Shown here piece by piece: positions 1 to 10,415 of a DNA stretch of 64,000 nucleotides. The first letter of the stretch is position 1. Every line of letters begins with the position of its first letter. The notes beneath the pieces were generated by a model, which was not told where the DNA came from, made no database searches, and worked only from the letters and a program-made list of their open reading frames with translations. The stretch comes from Salminus brasiliensis (lineage: Eukaryota; Chordata; Actinopteri; Characiformes; Bryconidae), in contig NC_132878.1 of the NCBI RefSeq assembly GCF_030463535.1, positions 97,451,570-97,515,569 on the forward strand, given 5' to 3'. The position numbers were made by a program, and so were the translations under genes.

Positions 1-1381
1 TTTCTTTTAGCAATTTAGAGGGAATCGGGTCGAGTGTACATGTTGTACAATTAGCTGAGGATATAATTTTTTCTAGTTCTGGCTGTGGAAGTGGGTAGAA
101 GGCTTCCAGCCTTTGTTCTACAACTAAGTTTTGTTCTAAAGCAACTACATCGGGTGACGGCCATGTTTGATTTAATAAGCAGGGTTGGATTTGTTGTCTA
201 ATATTTTCTATTTTATTATTAAAATAGTCCATAAAAACATGACTAGTTAAAGATGTTGGGATCTGGGGTTGAGTATCTGCCTGGCTTTTAGTAAGTTTAG
301 AGATCTCATTAAAAAGAACTCTGGGATTGTTTTTGTTTTTCTCGATCAGCGAGGCCAGATACGCTGAGCGAGCTTTAGTGAGTGCCTTTCTATATTGACT
401 AAGGCCGTCCTTCCACGCAGAGTGGAACACCTCTAGTTTGGTCGTCCGCCATTTACGCTCTAGTTTCCGCACTGTTTGTTTTAAGGTACGAGTTTGATCA
501 CTGTACCACGGTGCAAGCCTTTTTTGCCTCATCATTTTATTTTTGAACGGTGCTACTTTGTCTAAGGTTGATCGGAGGGTATTCTCTAGATCGTTTGTTA
601 ATTTGACGAGCTCCGTTTGGTCTGACGGAGTGTAAGCTAAGGTCGATAGGGGTGGGAGATTTTTAGTAAACTGTACAGTTGTCATTGGTGTTATTGTGCG
701 TTTTAGGCAGTGTTGGGGAGAAGAATTTACATTTTGCCTTAGATGTAGCTCAAAGGAGATTAGATAATGATCTGATATCACTGAGCTTTGAGGTAGAATA
801 TTTAGCTGATCAATGCTAACACCCAGGGTCAGGACTAAATCTAGGGTATGATTACAGTAATGTGTGGGTCCAGTTATGTTTTGTATAATGCCGACAGAAT
901 CTAAAATTGATACAAACGCCTTTGTTAATGGATCGTCTGCTTTTTCAAAGTGAATATTAAAATCTCCTACTATTATAACTTTGTTGCTGCACACTGCCAA
1001 GTCTGCAGCAAAATCACTAAATTCTTTTAAAAATTCAGAGTAGGGCCCTGGAGGCCTATAAATATTAATCAGTGAGAAAACATTTTTATTTGTGGCTGGA
1101 TTTGATATATTAATGTAGATAAGCTCAAAAGAAGTGAAGGTGTTACAGTGTTTTTGAATAATCTCTAGTGTTTTCTGATAGATTATACATACTCCACCTC
1201 CTCTGCCTGATAATCTAGGGCTATGTACATATTTATAGCCTGCGGGGGTGGCTTCATTTAGAGCTATATATTGATCAGGTCTAATCCAGGTTTCGGTTAG
1301 GCAGAAAACATCTAGTTTCTGATCACATATCATTTCATTCACGATCACTGCTTTTGAGGTTAGTGATCTAACTGTCCACAT
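1..1381 (-). mobile_element. L2-like non-LTR retrotransposon (LINE), endonuclease and start of reverse transcriptase
   Basis: Read on the minus strand, an uninterrupted frame runs from an ATG at 1381 to the window edge (about 460 codons); a stop lies just upstream of that ATG in the same frame. It carries an apurinic-type endonuclease: FCLTETW near the N-terminus, SGRGGGVCIIY, VGDFNIHFEKADDPL and SDHYLISF hold the expected catalytic Glu, Asp/Asn and Asp-His. A Lys/Arg-rich spacer follows and the frame reaches CTLDPIPSKLLKE, the start of a reverse transcriptase domain. This layout is typical of teleost L2/CR1-type LINEs. The frame has no stops, so the copy may be young, but its N-terminus looks short and the reverse transcriptase is off-window. 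Family choice within L2/CR1/Rex is inference. Confidence 0.85.
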
Positions 1382-2680
1382 GCTGCTCTACCTTCAGATC
1401 AAGCTTCTGGAGCTCTTAGCTTGTCCAGAAATGCATGTGTACAGCTGCCAATGAACGTGATTTGTATTTACGGCAGTGGAGTAACAGCGAATTACACTCT
1501 CCACCAGTAGGGGGAGCCCACAAGCACAAAAGAGCAGTTCTTACATAACTCTGCTCAATTCATACCATTAATCATTAACCCTTTCACGCAGTGATGCTTA
1601 GCACACACTGGATTACTCAGTAACTACAAGGACTTCACAGATGTGTGTGAAGCTCCGCCTCCAGTAGAAATCAGCTCACAAGTGGGCAGCGTTTGGCCAG
1701 GTTAAAGCCAGGTGTGAACAGGGCCTCAGTGCAGAGAACCTTTCTGTGGTTCATGGCCCTTCACGCCCACGTGTCCTGCTTGGTTCCTTGCTCAGAGAAC
1801 CCATTTGTAGCACCTTTGCGTGAGAACAGTCCAGATGTGCAGACAGCTGTGTGAAGAGGCTAAAAAACACAGGTGAGTTTTCCGTAAGGGATCCGACCAC
1901 TGGGAGACCTATTTGTATAAATGTAAAAAATAAAGATGCCTCAAAAGGTTCTTTGGAGTGAAGCCACCTGCTCCCTCTACATGTTTACTGTATCCCTGAG
2001 TGTTGCTGGAGTTGGGCCACAGAACCACTGCTGTAGGGAACAGGTCAAGCCAGGTCAGGTCAACTGAAGCGTCAAGGTAACTGATTACACAGCGTTTTGT
2101 CTAATGGTCTTGTAAAGTCTTGGGTTCACTCAGGACTTTTAAAGTCGTAGTAGATAATGAAGACTGGCTCTCCCAAACTTCCTGACTGAGATTTGCAAAA
2201 AACAAATGTCCATCCACTGCACGACTTCAACCTGCTGATGAACCGAACCCAGCACCCCCCGACACATGCTTGCCTGGGGTGAGGTCAAGGGTGGAAAGTA
2301 TCAGTATCAGAGCCAGCATAGCCAGTACAGACTGCAGGGGGAGCTGTGGAGGTGGGGCACAGCACAAATTAGAGGCTACCCCACGTACGAGGCAGGCGTT
2401 GGCTTCCTATACGGATTTTTCTGCTCCACCTTAAACGGCGCAGCAGTTTGGTGGTCAAATTAATCTAAGAAACAGGGCGGGTCTGAAAAAACCCAGCATG
2501 CTTGATATAGCTAGGTCCCTCAGAACTCACTGGAGTTCTCCACCTCTCAGGAGAACCTGCATTGTGAGTTAGGAGAACATCAGACTCAGCTAGGTGGCGC
2601 TAACTCAACAAAAACGCTGTGCAACCGGAAACAAATAGGAGTTGTGTACTAATTAAAGGCTAATGCCCGAGCCCATAACC
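1382..2680. other. Intergenic stretch, no gene seen
   Basis: No convincing coding exon. The first few hundred bases may be the 5' untranslated part of the LINE. Around 2424-2446 is a diverged piece (CCACCTTAAACGGCGCAGCA) of the same repeat that forms the perfect palindrome at 37821-37929. The open frame at 2266-2463 runs through it and looks fortuitous. Confidence 0.5.
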
Positions 2681-2691
2681 AGTTAGGCACC

Positions 2692-2697
2692 TTTATT
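2692..2697 (-). promoter_or_regulatory. pycard: Probable poly(A) signal of pycard
   Basis: AATAAA on the minus strand, about 55 bases past the pycard stop codon. This would give a very short 3' UTR. It is the first such hexamer downstream of the stop. Confidence 0.5.
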
Positions 2698-2751
2698 TTT
2701 TTTACCAGTGGAATTTTTACCAGCTCCAGTAGTGCCATGAGCTCAGTGGTC

Positions 2752-5700
2752 TCAGCGAGCCCCCAGGTCCTGCATCATGTAGGGCTGCTGGTCCATCAGG
2801 ACTTGGTACAGAGCGGCCTTCCCCAAGTTGCCACTTGCTCTTAAGGCTTCACTAATCAAACAGCGCATCATCTTCTGGGCTGTTTTCTCGGCGCTGATTT
2901 CGCTGTATTGCTCGTTGTTGATGACCTTCCTGCACAGGAGCACGTCCAAGATTGACTCCACCCCAGTGGCTCTCTGCACCAGGTCCGCTGACTTCTCATC
3001 GATGAAGGCGGCTTTTGAGGCATCTAGAAGTGATGGTCAGAACACAGGGAGGGTGACTGTGAGGACGTTGATCTAGATTAGACTATTTCAGGTTCTTTTA
3101 GGTTCTCTGAACACACACATTACACCTACAGACACACCACACATCTATTTACCATTAGCTGGAGTTGCTGCACTGCCGGCTCCACCTGCAGAACAGCAAG
3201 ATGTTCGAGTCACTAGTTTGGTTAGTGAGACATGACCCATGTGAACATGCTATCACGAACATTCATGAGTGAATGTCTTCGGGACGCCTTTTGAGAACCT
3301 TGAAGAAACAACTACAGGCCAGTCAGCCAGACTTGAGTAAGTTCTGTGGAGAGCAGACTGGTATCCTGCTAACTAAGCTAATGCTAACCAGCTTCTCTCC
3401 TGACTCAGAGCAGTTTCACATTAGCAGCTGGCTTGGCTGGTTGAGCAGCACGGGGTGTGTTTTGATGGTTTGAATTAGCTGCTCTACAAACACGATCAAC
3501 CTGACCAGACTAGACAACCAGTATGACCCGGCTTGACCACACTGGTTGGCCAGCATGATCGGCATCGACAAGCTGGTGCACCAGAATGACCAGCTTGGCT
3601 AATGCTAAATGCAACGTACACTACACTGGTCAAGAGGTGGTTCACCAGCTAGCTTCCTAGTGTATGGTATGTTCAACATGTTCAACCACCTTGACCATCA
3701 AAGGCCAGATTAAAGGCCAGATGGCCTTTAGATGTTTTTTTGTTTTTTTTAGCAGGGACAATGTGGAAGCCATGTAAATGTAGGAGCACCCATTAATAGG
3801 TACACCCTGCCCATGGTAACATCATATACCATGCTAATATTAATATTTGGAGACAGTATGACTTTACGTAAACAGCTAGTCGCTATCGTCTTAAATACAA
3901 ACGCTGCTAGCTAGATTTTCAGATTAACAGGAAATACATTAGCCTTCATCCAGCTGCAAGAATAAGTAATAATAATAATAATTATAATAATAACTGAACT
4001 ATTTGCAACTGTAAAACTATAGACACACCACACCACATCTACCTACCTGGAGTCGCTGCGCTGGCTGATCCACCTGCAGAACATCAACACACGCTTTAGT
4101 TTGGGAAGTCAGACATGACCTCTGCACAATTAAATGCTAATAAAGACAATTAAAACAGCTGAAAAGGTCAGAGTCTAGATTCCAGAGAAAAACGACTGAA
4201 TATGTCTACTGAGAACCTAGAAAAGAGGATCCCGAGGATCATTTGATTGTTTATGGGCCAGTTTGTGTATCTTATATATATATATATATATATGCATACA
4301 TATATATATGCATGAATATACATACAGTGTATATATATATATATATATATACTGTATGTATATTCCATATATATAAGATACACCAACTGGCCCATAAACA
4401 ATCTATATTTGTTCTATGTTCTCATTTAAAGCTAAATGTTAAGATATATTTTTATATATATGTATAGATATTAATAAATTATCATAGTATGCTAACTGAG
4501 TTTCGAAGCTCAAACTTTTGTGTGGCTGAACATATATGTAAACATAGCTGCAATGGAAATGATTCAATCCTCATTGCCTCAATTATTTTGAGGATTTATT
4601 TGCTATCTTTACAAACTTTCAGCTGTTTGCAATCAACCAATTAAACAAGACTAATTTAAATATCTCAACACAACTAATAGAACAAGTGTTTTCTCCAGAT
4701 TCAGCACACAATACCACTTTTAACCTAACAAGTATAAAAACTAAACTTAGTCTTTGTACAGGAAGCCGTTTTTGCAAAAAAACAAACAAACAACAACAAC
4801 AACAATGTCCTCATATGAGGCAAAAGTGTCAAAGTTTAAAAGAAATGAAGTATGATGGTGCAGAGAAGCAGAAATGTAATGTCCTAATATGAGGACGCAG
4901 GGTCTCAAGAGGTTAATGACGACTGCAGTCTCAGAATTACTCTCCCCTTTCATCACAAGGGTCTTTAGTACTAAGTAGAGCCCAGAATCTCAGCCCATTC
5001 CTCATGGGCAGTGGCACTCTCTGATGTTTGCTGCTGCAAAATTAAAACTGAATCAAAGATTCTCTATGGGCTTCAAGTCAGGCGACTGTGACGCCCACTC
5101 CAGAATCTTCCAGGACTTCTTTTGAAACCAAGCCTTGGTGGACTTTGAGGTATGCTTGGGATCATTGTCCTGTTGCAAGGTCCAATGACGCCCAAGCTTC
5201 AGCTTCTTCTTAGAAGGAATTAGGTTTTCCTCTCCCAGGATTTCCTGATACTTGATTGATTCCATCTTTTCGACGACTCTCTTGCCATATTTCTAACACG
5301 CAGTCAAACGACAAGCAGTCGAACGACATGCAGCAAACCCCTCCAGAACTAGTCCAGGAATTTGATGTTTTAGCTCAATCTACCTGATGCAGCTGATAAA
5401 GCTCCTGATTTTCCACCTGATTTTGTGAAGTTGAGTTGAGGGTTGAATAATTCGGAGACTGCAGTTATTATTCTCTTAGTTGAGATTAGAGTTGAGATAT
5501 TTAAAGGGTTCTTGTGCTCACAGGGTAAATATTTGGCTAGATGTGTTGATCATAATGAGGTTGCTAACGTCTTAAATATAAATACTGCTAGCTAGATTTA
5601 CAGAAAATACATTAGCCTACATCCAGCAGCAAGAACAATAAATATAAGTGAGATATTGCTTTTTATTTCTTATTTAGAAAATTTTATATGGGTCTTGTTT

Positions 5701-7228
5701 GATTGGTGTATTACAAACAGCTAAATGTTTGGATTTACATAATAAACCAAAAAAAACAATAAATAAAGATATAAAGATATATATATAATATTATATAAAC
5801 ATATTATATTATATAATATAAATATTTGTTGTTTCACTCACCTGCTCCAGCAGACTGTGAGTATCCGTTTGCTAGAAAAAAAGAAAACATAATTAGTTCT
5901 GTCAGATCCCAATGGCATCATCAGCACATAAATTACAAATGTACAAAATAATTACTAAAATAAGCTACTACATTTTAGAGAACAAACGCTAAGGTAGCAC
6001 AAGCATTTATTCAGTACTATAAGTTTTATTTCAGTCCTCAGTGCTGATTACATTGGATAAATATTAACTCAGTACTTTCTGTATTAATTCAGTATTTTTG
6101 TCTAGTATTCTTAGTGCTTAACTACTAATCAAATAAGTACTAATTCAGCACTTAGTGTTTTTTGTACACATTACTTCAGTACGTTAGGTTTCATTTCAGT
6201 ACTCTCAATGCTGATTAAGTAACACATTACTTCAGTACTTTAGGTTTCATTTCAGTACTCTCAGCACAGATGCAGTAGTATAATTCAGTACTCTCAGTAA
6301 TAGTTAATGCATTCAGTACTTTAGGTTTCATTTCAGTACTCTCAGCACAAATTCAGTAGTTTAAGCATTAGTTTAGTATTCTCTGTGCTGATTAGGTTGG
6401 ATAAATGTTAATTCAGTACTTTAGGTTTCATTACAGTACTCTCAGCACAAATTCAGCAGTAAAGGTATCAACTCAGTACTCTCAGTGCTGATTAAGTAAC
6501 ACATTATTTCAGTACTTTAGGTTTCATTTCAGTACTCTCAGCACAGATGCAGTAGTATAGTTCAGTACTCTCAGTGATAGTTAATGCATTCAGTACTTTA
6601 GGTTTCATTTCAGTACTCTCAGCACAAATTCAGTAGTTTAAGCATTAGTTTAGTATTCTCTGTGCTGATTAGGTTGGATAAATGTTAATTCAGTACTTTA
6701 GGTTTCATTGCAGTACTCTCAGCACAGATTCAGTACTACAGGTATCAGTTCAGTACTGACTAAGCTGAATAAGTAGTCTACCCTGCCAATTCAGCAGTTG
6801 GTGTTTAACAGTCCCTCGCGCTCGTGCTTTGTATGTGTCGCTGTGGTTCTGCAGCAGAAGCAGGGGTGGACACGTCTCCACCTGAAAGTGAAACTAAAAC
6901 CCGTCTGCTCGGTTTCCTCGCTCGCGCTGCCCCGTCTCTCAGGTGAATAACCAGGCTCCTCACCTGCAGCCTCCTGTTCTAGATCCTCCGCTATCTGATT
7001 GGCACCGATGGTCCTCAGCAGCTGCACGGTGATCTCCAGCGCGCGCTTCTCCGTGTACGTTTCTATGAGAAGGCGCGCGACGTCTCCGCGGTCCTTCCCC
7101 TCCACGGCGCCCCTCCGCACGCGCGGCTGCAGCCCGGAGTCGGTCAGCTTAGCGGTGAACTTCTTAAACTGCTCCGAGTCCAGATCCTCCAGAGCCTCGA
7201 GCAGGATGTCCCACACGGACTTGGACAT
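2752..7228 (-). CDS. pycard: ASC inflammasome adaptor (PYD-CARD), five coding exons
   Basis: Adaptor that polymerises through its PYD and recruits caspases by PYD or CARD contacts (known of the family; cytosolic specks). Exons, in coding order: 6964-7228 (PYD, starts [16 protein letters not shown]), 5842-5871, 4047-4073, 3153-3185 and 2752-3023 (CARD, ends QDLGAR then TGA). All internal junctions are phase 1 with AG acceptors and GT donors. The total is 627 nt, 208 aa, close to the usual ASC length. PYD occupies residues 1-88, a Gly/Ala/Ser-rich linker from three mini-exons 89-118, and CARD about 119-208 ([33 protein letters not shown]). The start is the only ATG before the PYD and sits in a GC-rich first exon. 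Oddities: the PYD exon is almost identical to that of the next caspase gene, and two mini-exons are copies of each other. The mini-exons were predicted from splice sites only. Confidence 0.9.
3128..4125 (-). repeat. Duplicated mini-exon plus flanks in pycard
   Basis: Segments 3128-3240 and 4020-4125 match each other across a linker exon and its flanks. Both have AGACACACCACA-type sequence before the donor, a GCTG-rich exon encoding GGSASAATP or [11 protein letters not shown], the acceptor CTGCAG, and then a shared AGACATGACC. The ASC linker seems to have grown by tandem duplication of an exon. Confidence 0.75.
3480..3670. repeat. ACCAG/CTGGT-rich repeat in pycard intron 3
   Basis: Irregular runs of ACCAG, CTGGT, GACCAGCTTGG and similar words. 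The same vocabulary returns at 31430-31640 and in the larger arrays at 34450-36550, so this is a small member of a local repeat family. Confidence 0.6.
4247..4402. mobile_element. Short palindromic MITE-like element
   Basis: The ends are inverted repeats of about 32 bp (ATTGTTTATGGGCCAGTT outward end on both sides, one mismatch seen nearby). They enclose an almost pure TA/TATATG core that is itself nearly self-complementary. It lies in pycard intron 2. The superfamily is not recognised. Confidence 0.65.
5000..5280 (-). mobile_element. Tc1-like transposase relic
   Basis: Minus-strand translation gives [20 protein letters not shown], then [12 protein letters not shown]. These are the second catalytic Asp region and the final Glu region of a Tc1/mariner DDE transposase. 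Only about 70 codons are open and no terminal repeats were found nearby, so this is a truncated dead copy in pycard intron 2. Confidence 0.85.
5990..6780. repeat. TTCAGTACT-type degenerate minisatellite in pycard intron 1
   Basis: Many spaced copies of TTCAGTACTTTAGGTTTCAT and TTCAGTACTCTCAG, in a longer repeat in which about 120-290 bp blocks recur. The core TCAGTACT is shared with the larger array upstream of exon 1 (7690-10160), so the pycard PYD exon sits inside one repeat field. Confidence 0.8.
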
Positions 7229-7298
7229 GGTTCAGGGCAGCTCGCGCGCGTCCGCACTGGAGTCAGAAGACGAGAAGAAAGTTGAGCAGCTTTCCGGG

Positions 7299-7311
7299 GG
7301 CGGGGCTTCTT
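7299..7311. promoter_or_regulatory. pycard: GC box in pycard upstream region
   Basis: GGGGGCGGGGCTT lies about 75 bp upstream of the pycard ATG, matching an Sp1/KLF-type GC box. No clear TATA box was seen between it and the start. Function is inferred from position. Confidence 0.4.
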
Positions 7312-7376
7312 CTCTTCCAGGAAGTTAAAAACATCAGCCCACAGCTTCTGCCCCTCCTCCCTGAAGCATACGTCTA

Positions 7377-7690
7377 CATACACTGTCTGTCCAAAAGTTT
7401 GTGGACACCCCTTTTAAGGGATGCATTCAGCTGCTTTAGGATGCACCAGTTGCTGACACAGATGTGCAAATGCACACACAGCTTGTCTCTGTAGAGAAGA
7501 AGAACTGCCAATAGAATAGGACCCTCTGCAGGAGCAGATAAACACCATGCTGCCTAATAATGCCAGGCGTGGGCTAGAGGGGTATATATAAAGCCCCCCA
7601 GCATTGAGGAGCTGTGGAGCAGTGGAAGAGCTGTGTTCTCTGGAATGATGATGGTGGAGGAGCTCCATCCAGTACTTTTGGGATGAGTTA
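7377..7690 (+). mobile_element. MITE copy, TGTCCAAA-end family
   Basis: The left end reads TGTCCAAAAGTTTGTGGACA and the body has GCCAATAGAATAGGACCCTC and TGCCTAATAATGCCAGGCGT. The same body occurs at 40893-41390 and, reversed, at 38605-38935. This copy seems to lack a right terminal repeat because it merges into the minisatellite at about 7690. It lies in the pycard 5' flank. Confidence 0.75.
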
Positions 7691-9850
7691 GGTATTTTTG
7701 GTACTGTCAGTACTGCTAGTGCTACGTTCAGTATTATCAGTGCTAATTCAGTAGTATAGGTATTTAGTACTGTCAGTACTGTCAGTGCTAATTCAGTAGT
7801 ATAGGTATTTAGTACTGTCAGTACTGTCAGTACTAATTCAGTAGTATAGGTATTTAGTACTGTCAGTACTGTCAGTGCTAATTCAGTAGTATAGGTATTT
7901 AGTACTGTCAGTACTGTCAGTACTAATTCAGTAGTATAGGTATTTAGTACTGTCAGTACTGTCAGTGCTAATTCAGTAGTATAGGAATTTTTCAGTACTG
8001 TCAGTGCTAATTCAGTAGTATAGGTATTTTAGTACTGTTAGTGCTGCTAGTGCTAATTCAGTAGTATAGGAATTTAGTACTGTTAGTGCTAATTTAGTAG
8101 TATAGGAATTTGTTCAGTACTGCTAGTGCTACTTCAAGTAGTATAGGTATTTTGGTACTGTCAGTACTGCTAGTGCTACTTCAAGTAGTATAGGTATTTT
8201 GGTACTGTCAGTACTGCTAGTGCTAATTCAGTAGTATAGGCATTTGTTCAGTATTATCAGTGCTAATTCAGTAGTATAGGTATTTAGTACTGTCAGTGCT
8301 AATTTAGTAGTATAGGAATTTGTTCAGTACTCTTAGTGCTACTTCAGTAGTATAGGTATTTTTGGTACTGTCAGTACTGTTAGTGCTACTTCAGTAGTAT
8401 ATGTACTTTAGTACTTTTAGTGCTTATTCAGGAGTATAGGTATTTGTTCAGTACTGTCAGTGCTAATTTAGTAGTATAGGAATTTGTTCAGTACTGTTAG
8501 TGCTACTTCAGTAGTATAGGTATTTTGGTACTGCCAGTACTGCTAGTGCTAATTCAGTAGTATAGGCATTTGTTCAGTATTATCAGTGCTACTTCAGTAG
8601 TATACATATGTTGGTACTGTCAGTACTGCTAGTGCTACTTCAAGTAGTATAGGTATTTTGGTACTGTCAGTACTGCTAGTGCTAATTCAGTAGTATAGGT
8701 ATTTGTTCAGTATTATCAGTGCTAATTCAGTAGTATAGGTATTTAGTACTGTCATTGCTAATTTAGTAGTATAGGAATTTGTTCAGTACTGTCAGTGCTA
8801 CTTCAGTATTATAGGTATTTTTGGTACTGTTAGTGCTGTTAGTGCTAATTCAGTAGTATATGTATTTTTTTCAGTACTGTAAGTGCTACTTCTGTAGTAT
8901 AGGTATTTTAGTACTGTTAGTGCTGTTAGTGCTAATTCAGTAGTATAGGTATTTTAGTACTGTTAGTGCTGTTAGTGCTAATACAGTAGTATAGGTATTT
9001 TTCAGTACTGTCAGTACTAATTCAGTAGTATAGGTATTTTAGTACTGTTAGTGCTGTTAGTGCTAATACAGTAGTATAGGTATTTTTCAGTACTGTCAGT
9101 ACTAATTCAGTAGTATAGGTATTTTAGTACTGTTAGTGCTAATTCAGTAGTATAGGTATTTTTCAGTACTGTCAGTACTAATTCAGTAGTATAGGTATTT
9201 TAGTACTGTTAGTACTGTTAGTGCTAATTTAGTAGTATAGGTATTTTCAGTACTGTTCGTGCTAATTCAGTAGTATAGGTATTTTAGTACTGTTAGTGCT
9301 GTTAGTGCTAATACAGTAGTATAGGTATTTTTCAGTACTGTCAGTACTAATTCAGTAGTATAGGTATTTTAGTACTGTTAGTGCTAATTCAGTAGTATAG
9401 GTATTTTTCAGTACTGTCAGTACTAATTCAGTAGTATAGGTATTTTAGTACTGTTAGTGCTGTTAGTGCTAATTCAGTAGTATAGGTATTTTTCAGTACT
9501 GTCAGTACTAATTCAGTAGTATAGGTATTTTAGTACTGTTAGTGCTAATTCAGTAGTATAGGTATTTTTCAGTACTGTCAGTACTAATTCAGTAGTATAG
9601 GTATTTTAGTACTGTTAGTGCTGTTAGTGCTAATTCAGTAGTATAGGTATTTTTCAGTACTGTCAGTACTAATTCAGTAGTATAGGTATTTTAGTAAAGT
9701 TAGTGCTGTTAGTGCTAATTCAGTAGTATAGGTATTTTTCAGTACTGTCAGTACTAATTCAGTAGTATAGGTATTTTCTTAGAACTGTTTGTGTTTTTCA
9801 GTACTGTTTGTGCTAATTTAGTAGTATAGGTATTTTTTCGGGACTGTTGG
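7690..9850. repeat. TTCAGTAGTATAGGTATTT minisatellite upstream of pycard
   Basis: About 2.2 kb of repeats built on TTCAGTAGTATAGGTATTT plus one or two copies of AGTACTGTCAGTACT or AGTACTGTTAGTGCT. Periods vary by the number of short modules (about 36-54 bp). Diverged units go on to about 10160. It fills most of the space between pycard and the next caspase gene. Confidence 0.9.
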
Positions 9851-10277
9851 TGTTTATTACATCAGTACAATCTGTATTAATAGGTATTCATTCAGTAATT
9901 TAGGAGTTATTGAGATTTCAGTAAAGTTGGTTCATAATCAGTAGTATATGGAGCTAACTTGCTTTCAGCCCTGCCATTGCTATTTCAGTAATCTAGGCAT
10001 TGATTCAGTACCAGATGTTATTTCAGCACTGTCAGTGCTAAATCCATAGTATAGGTATTCATTCACTATTGTTACTGCTAATTCAGTAGTATAGGTATTT
10101 ATTAAGCACTGCAGGTGCTACATTAATGGTTAAATTACAGTAGGCTCTTTCTTCAGTACGTTTGGTAGTAATTAATACTCCAGGTGTTTTCAGAAGTGAA
10201 ATAATTTCAGTAATGAAGGTCAATCAGAAAATTGAGAAATAATTCACTGTGGATACTGTGCATCATTATTAAAATTC

Positions 10278-10283
10278 TTTATT
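10278..10283 (-). promoter_or_regulatory. Probable poly(A) signal of the first caspase gene
   Basis: AATAAA on the minus strand, 133 bases past the caspase stop codon at 10416. It would end a short 3' UTR before the minisatellite begins. Confidence 0.5.
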
Positions 10284-10415
10284 AATCACATTTATGTCAC
10301 ACCAGGGAGGCATGAGGCATCATATCAGCTGTAGTGTACTTCCCTTACATGGTATTATATGTCAGTTGAGCAGAATGTAATGTAAAAGTAGGCTGATGTT
10401 GATGTCGCTCTCCTC

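Larger units (their letters stand above)
3886..5645. repeat. Duplicated intronic segment (two copies)
   Basis: Positions 3886-3965 and 5570-5645 share GCTGCTAGCTAGAT near their starts, then GAAATACATTAGCC and CATCCAGC, with small indels. They are two direct copies in pycard introns 3 and 2, independent of the exon duplication beside them. Confidence 0.65.

Noticed and set aside
6791-6963. C-terminal extension of the pycard PYD frame
   Set aside because: It reads through a good GT donor at 6963; the frame continues into intron. The spliced version joins four more exons in phase.
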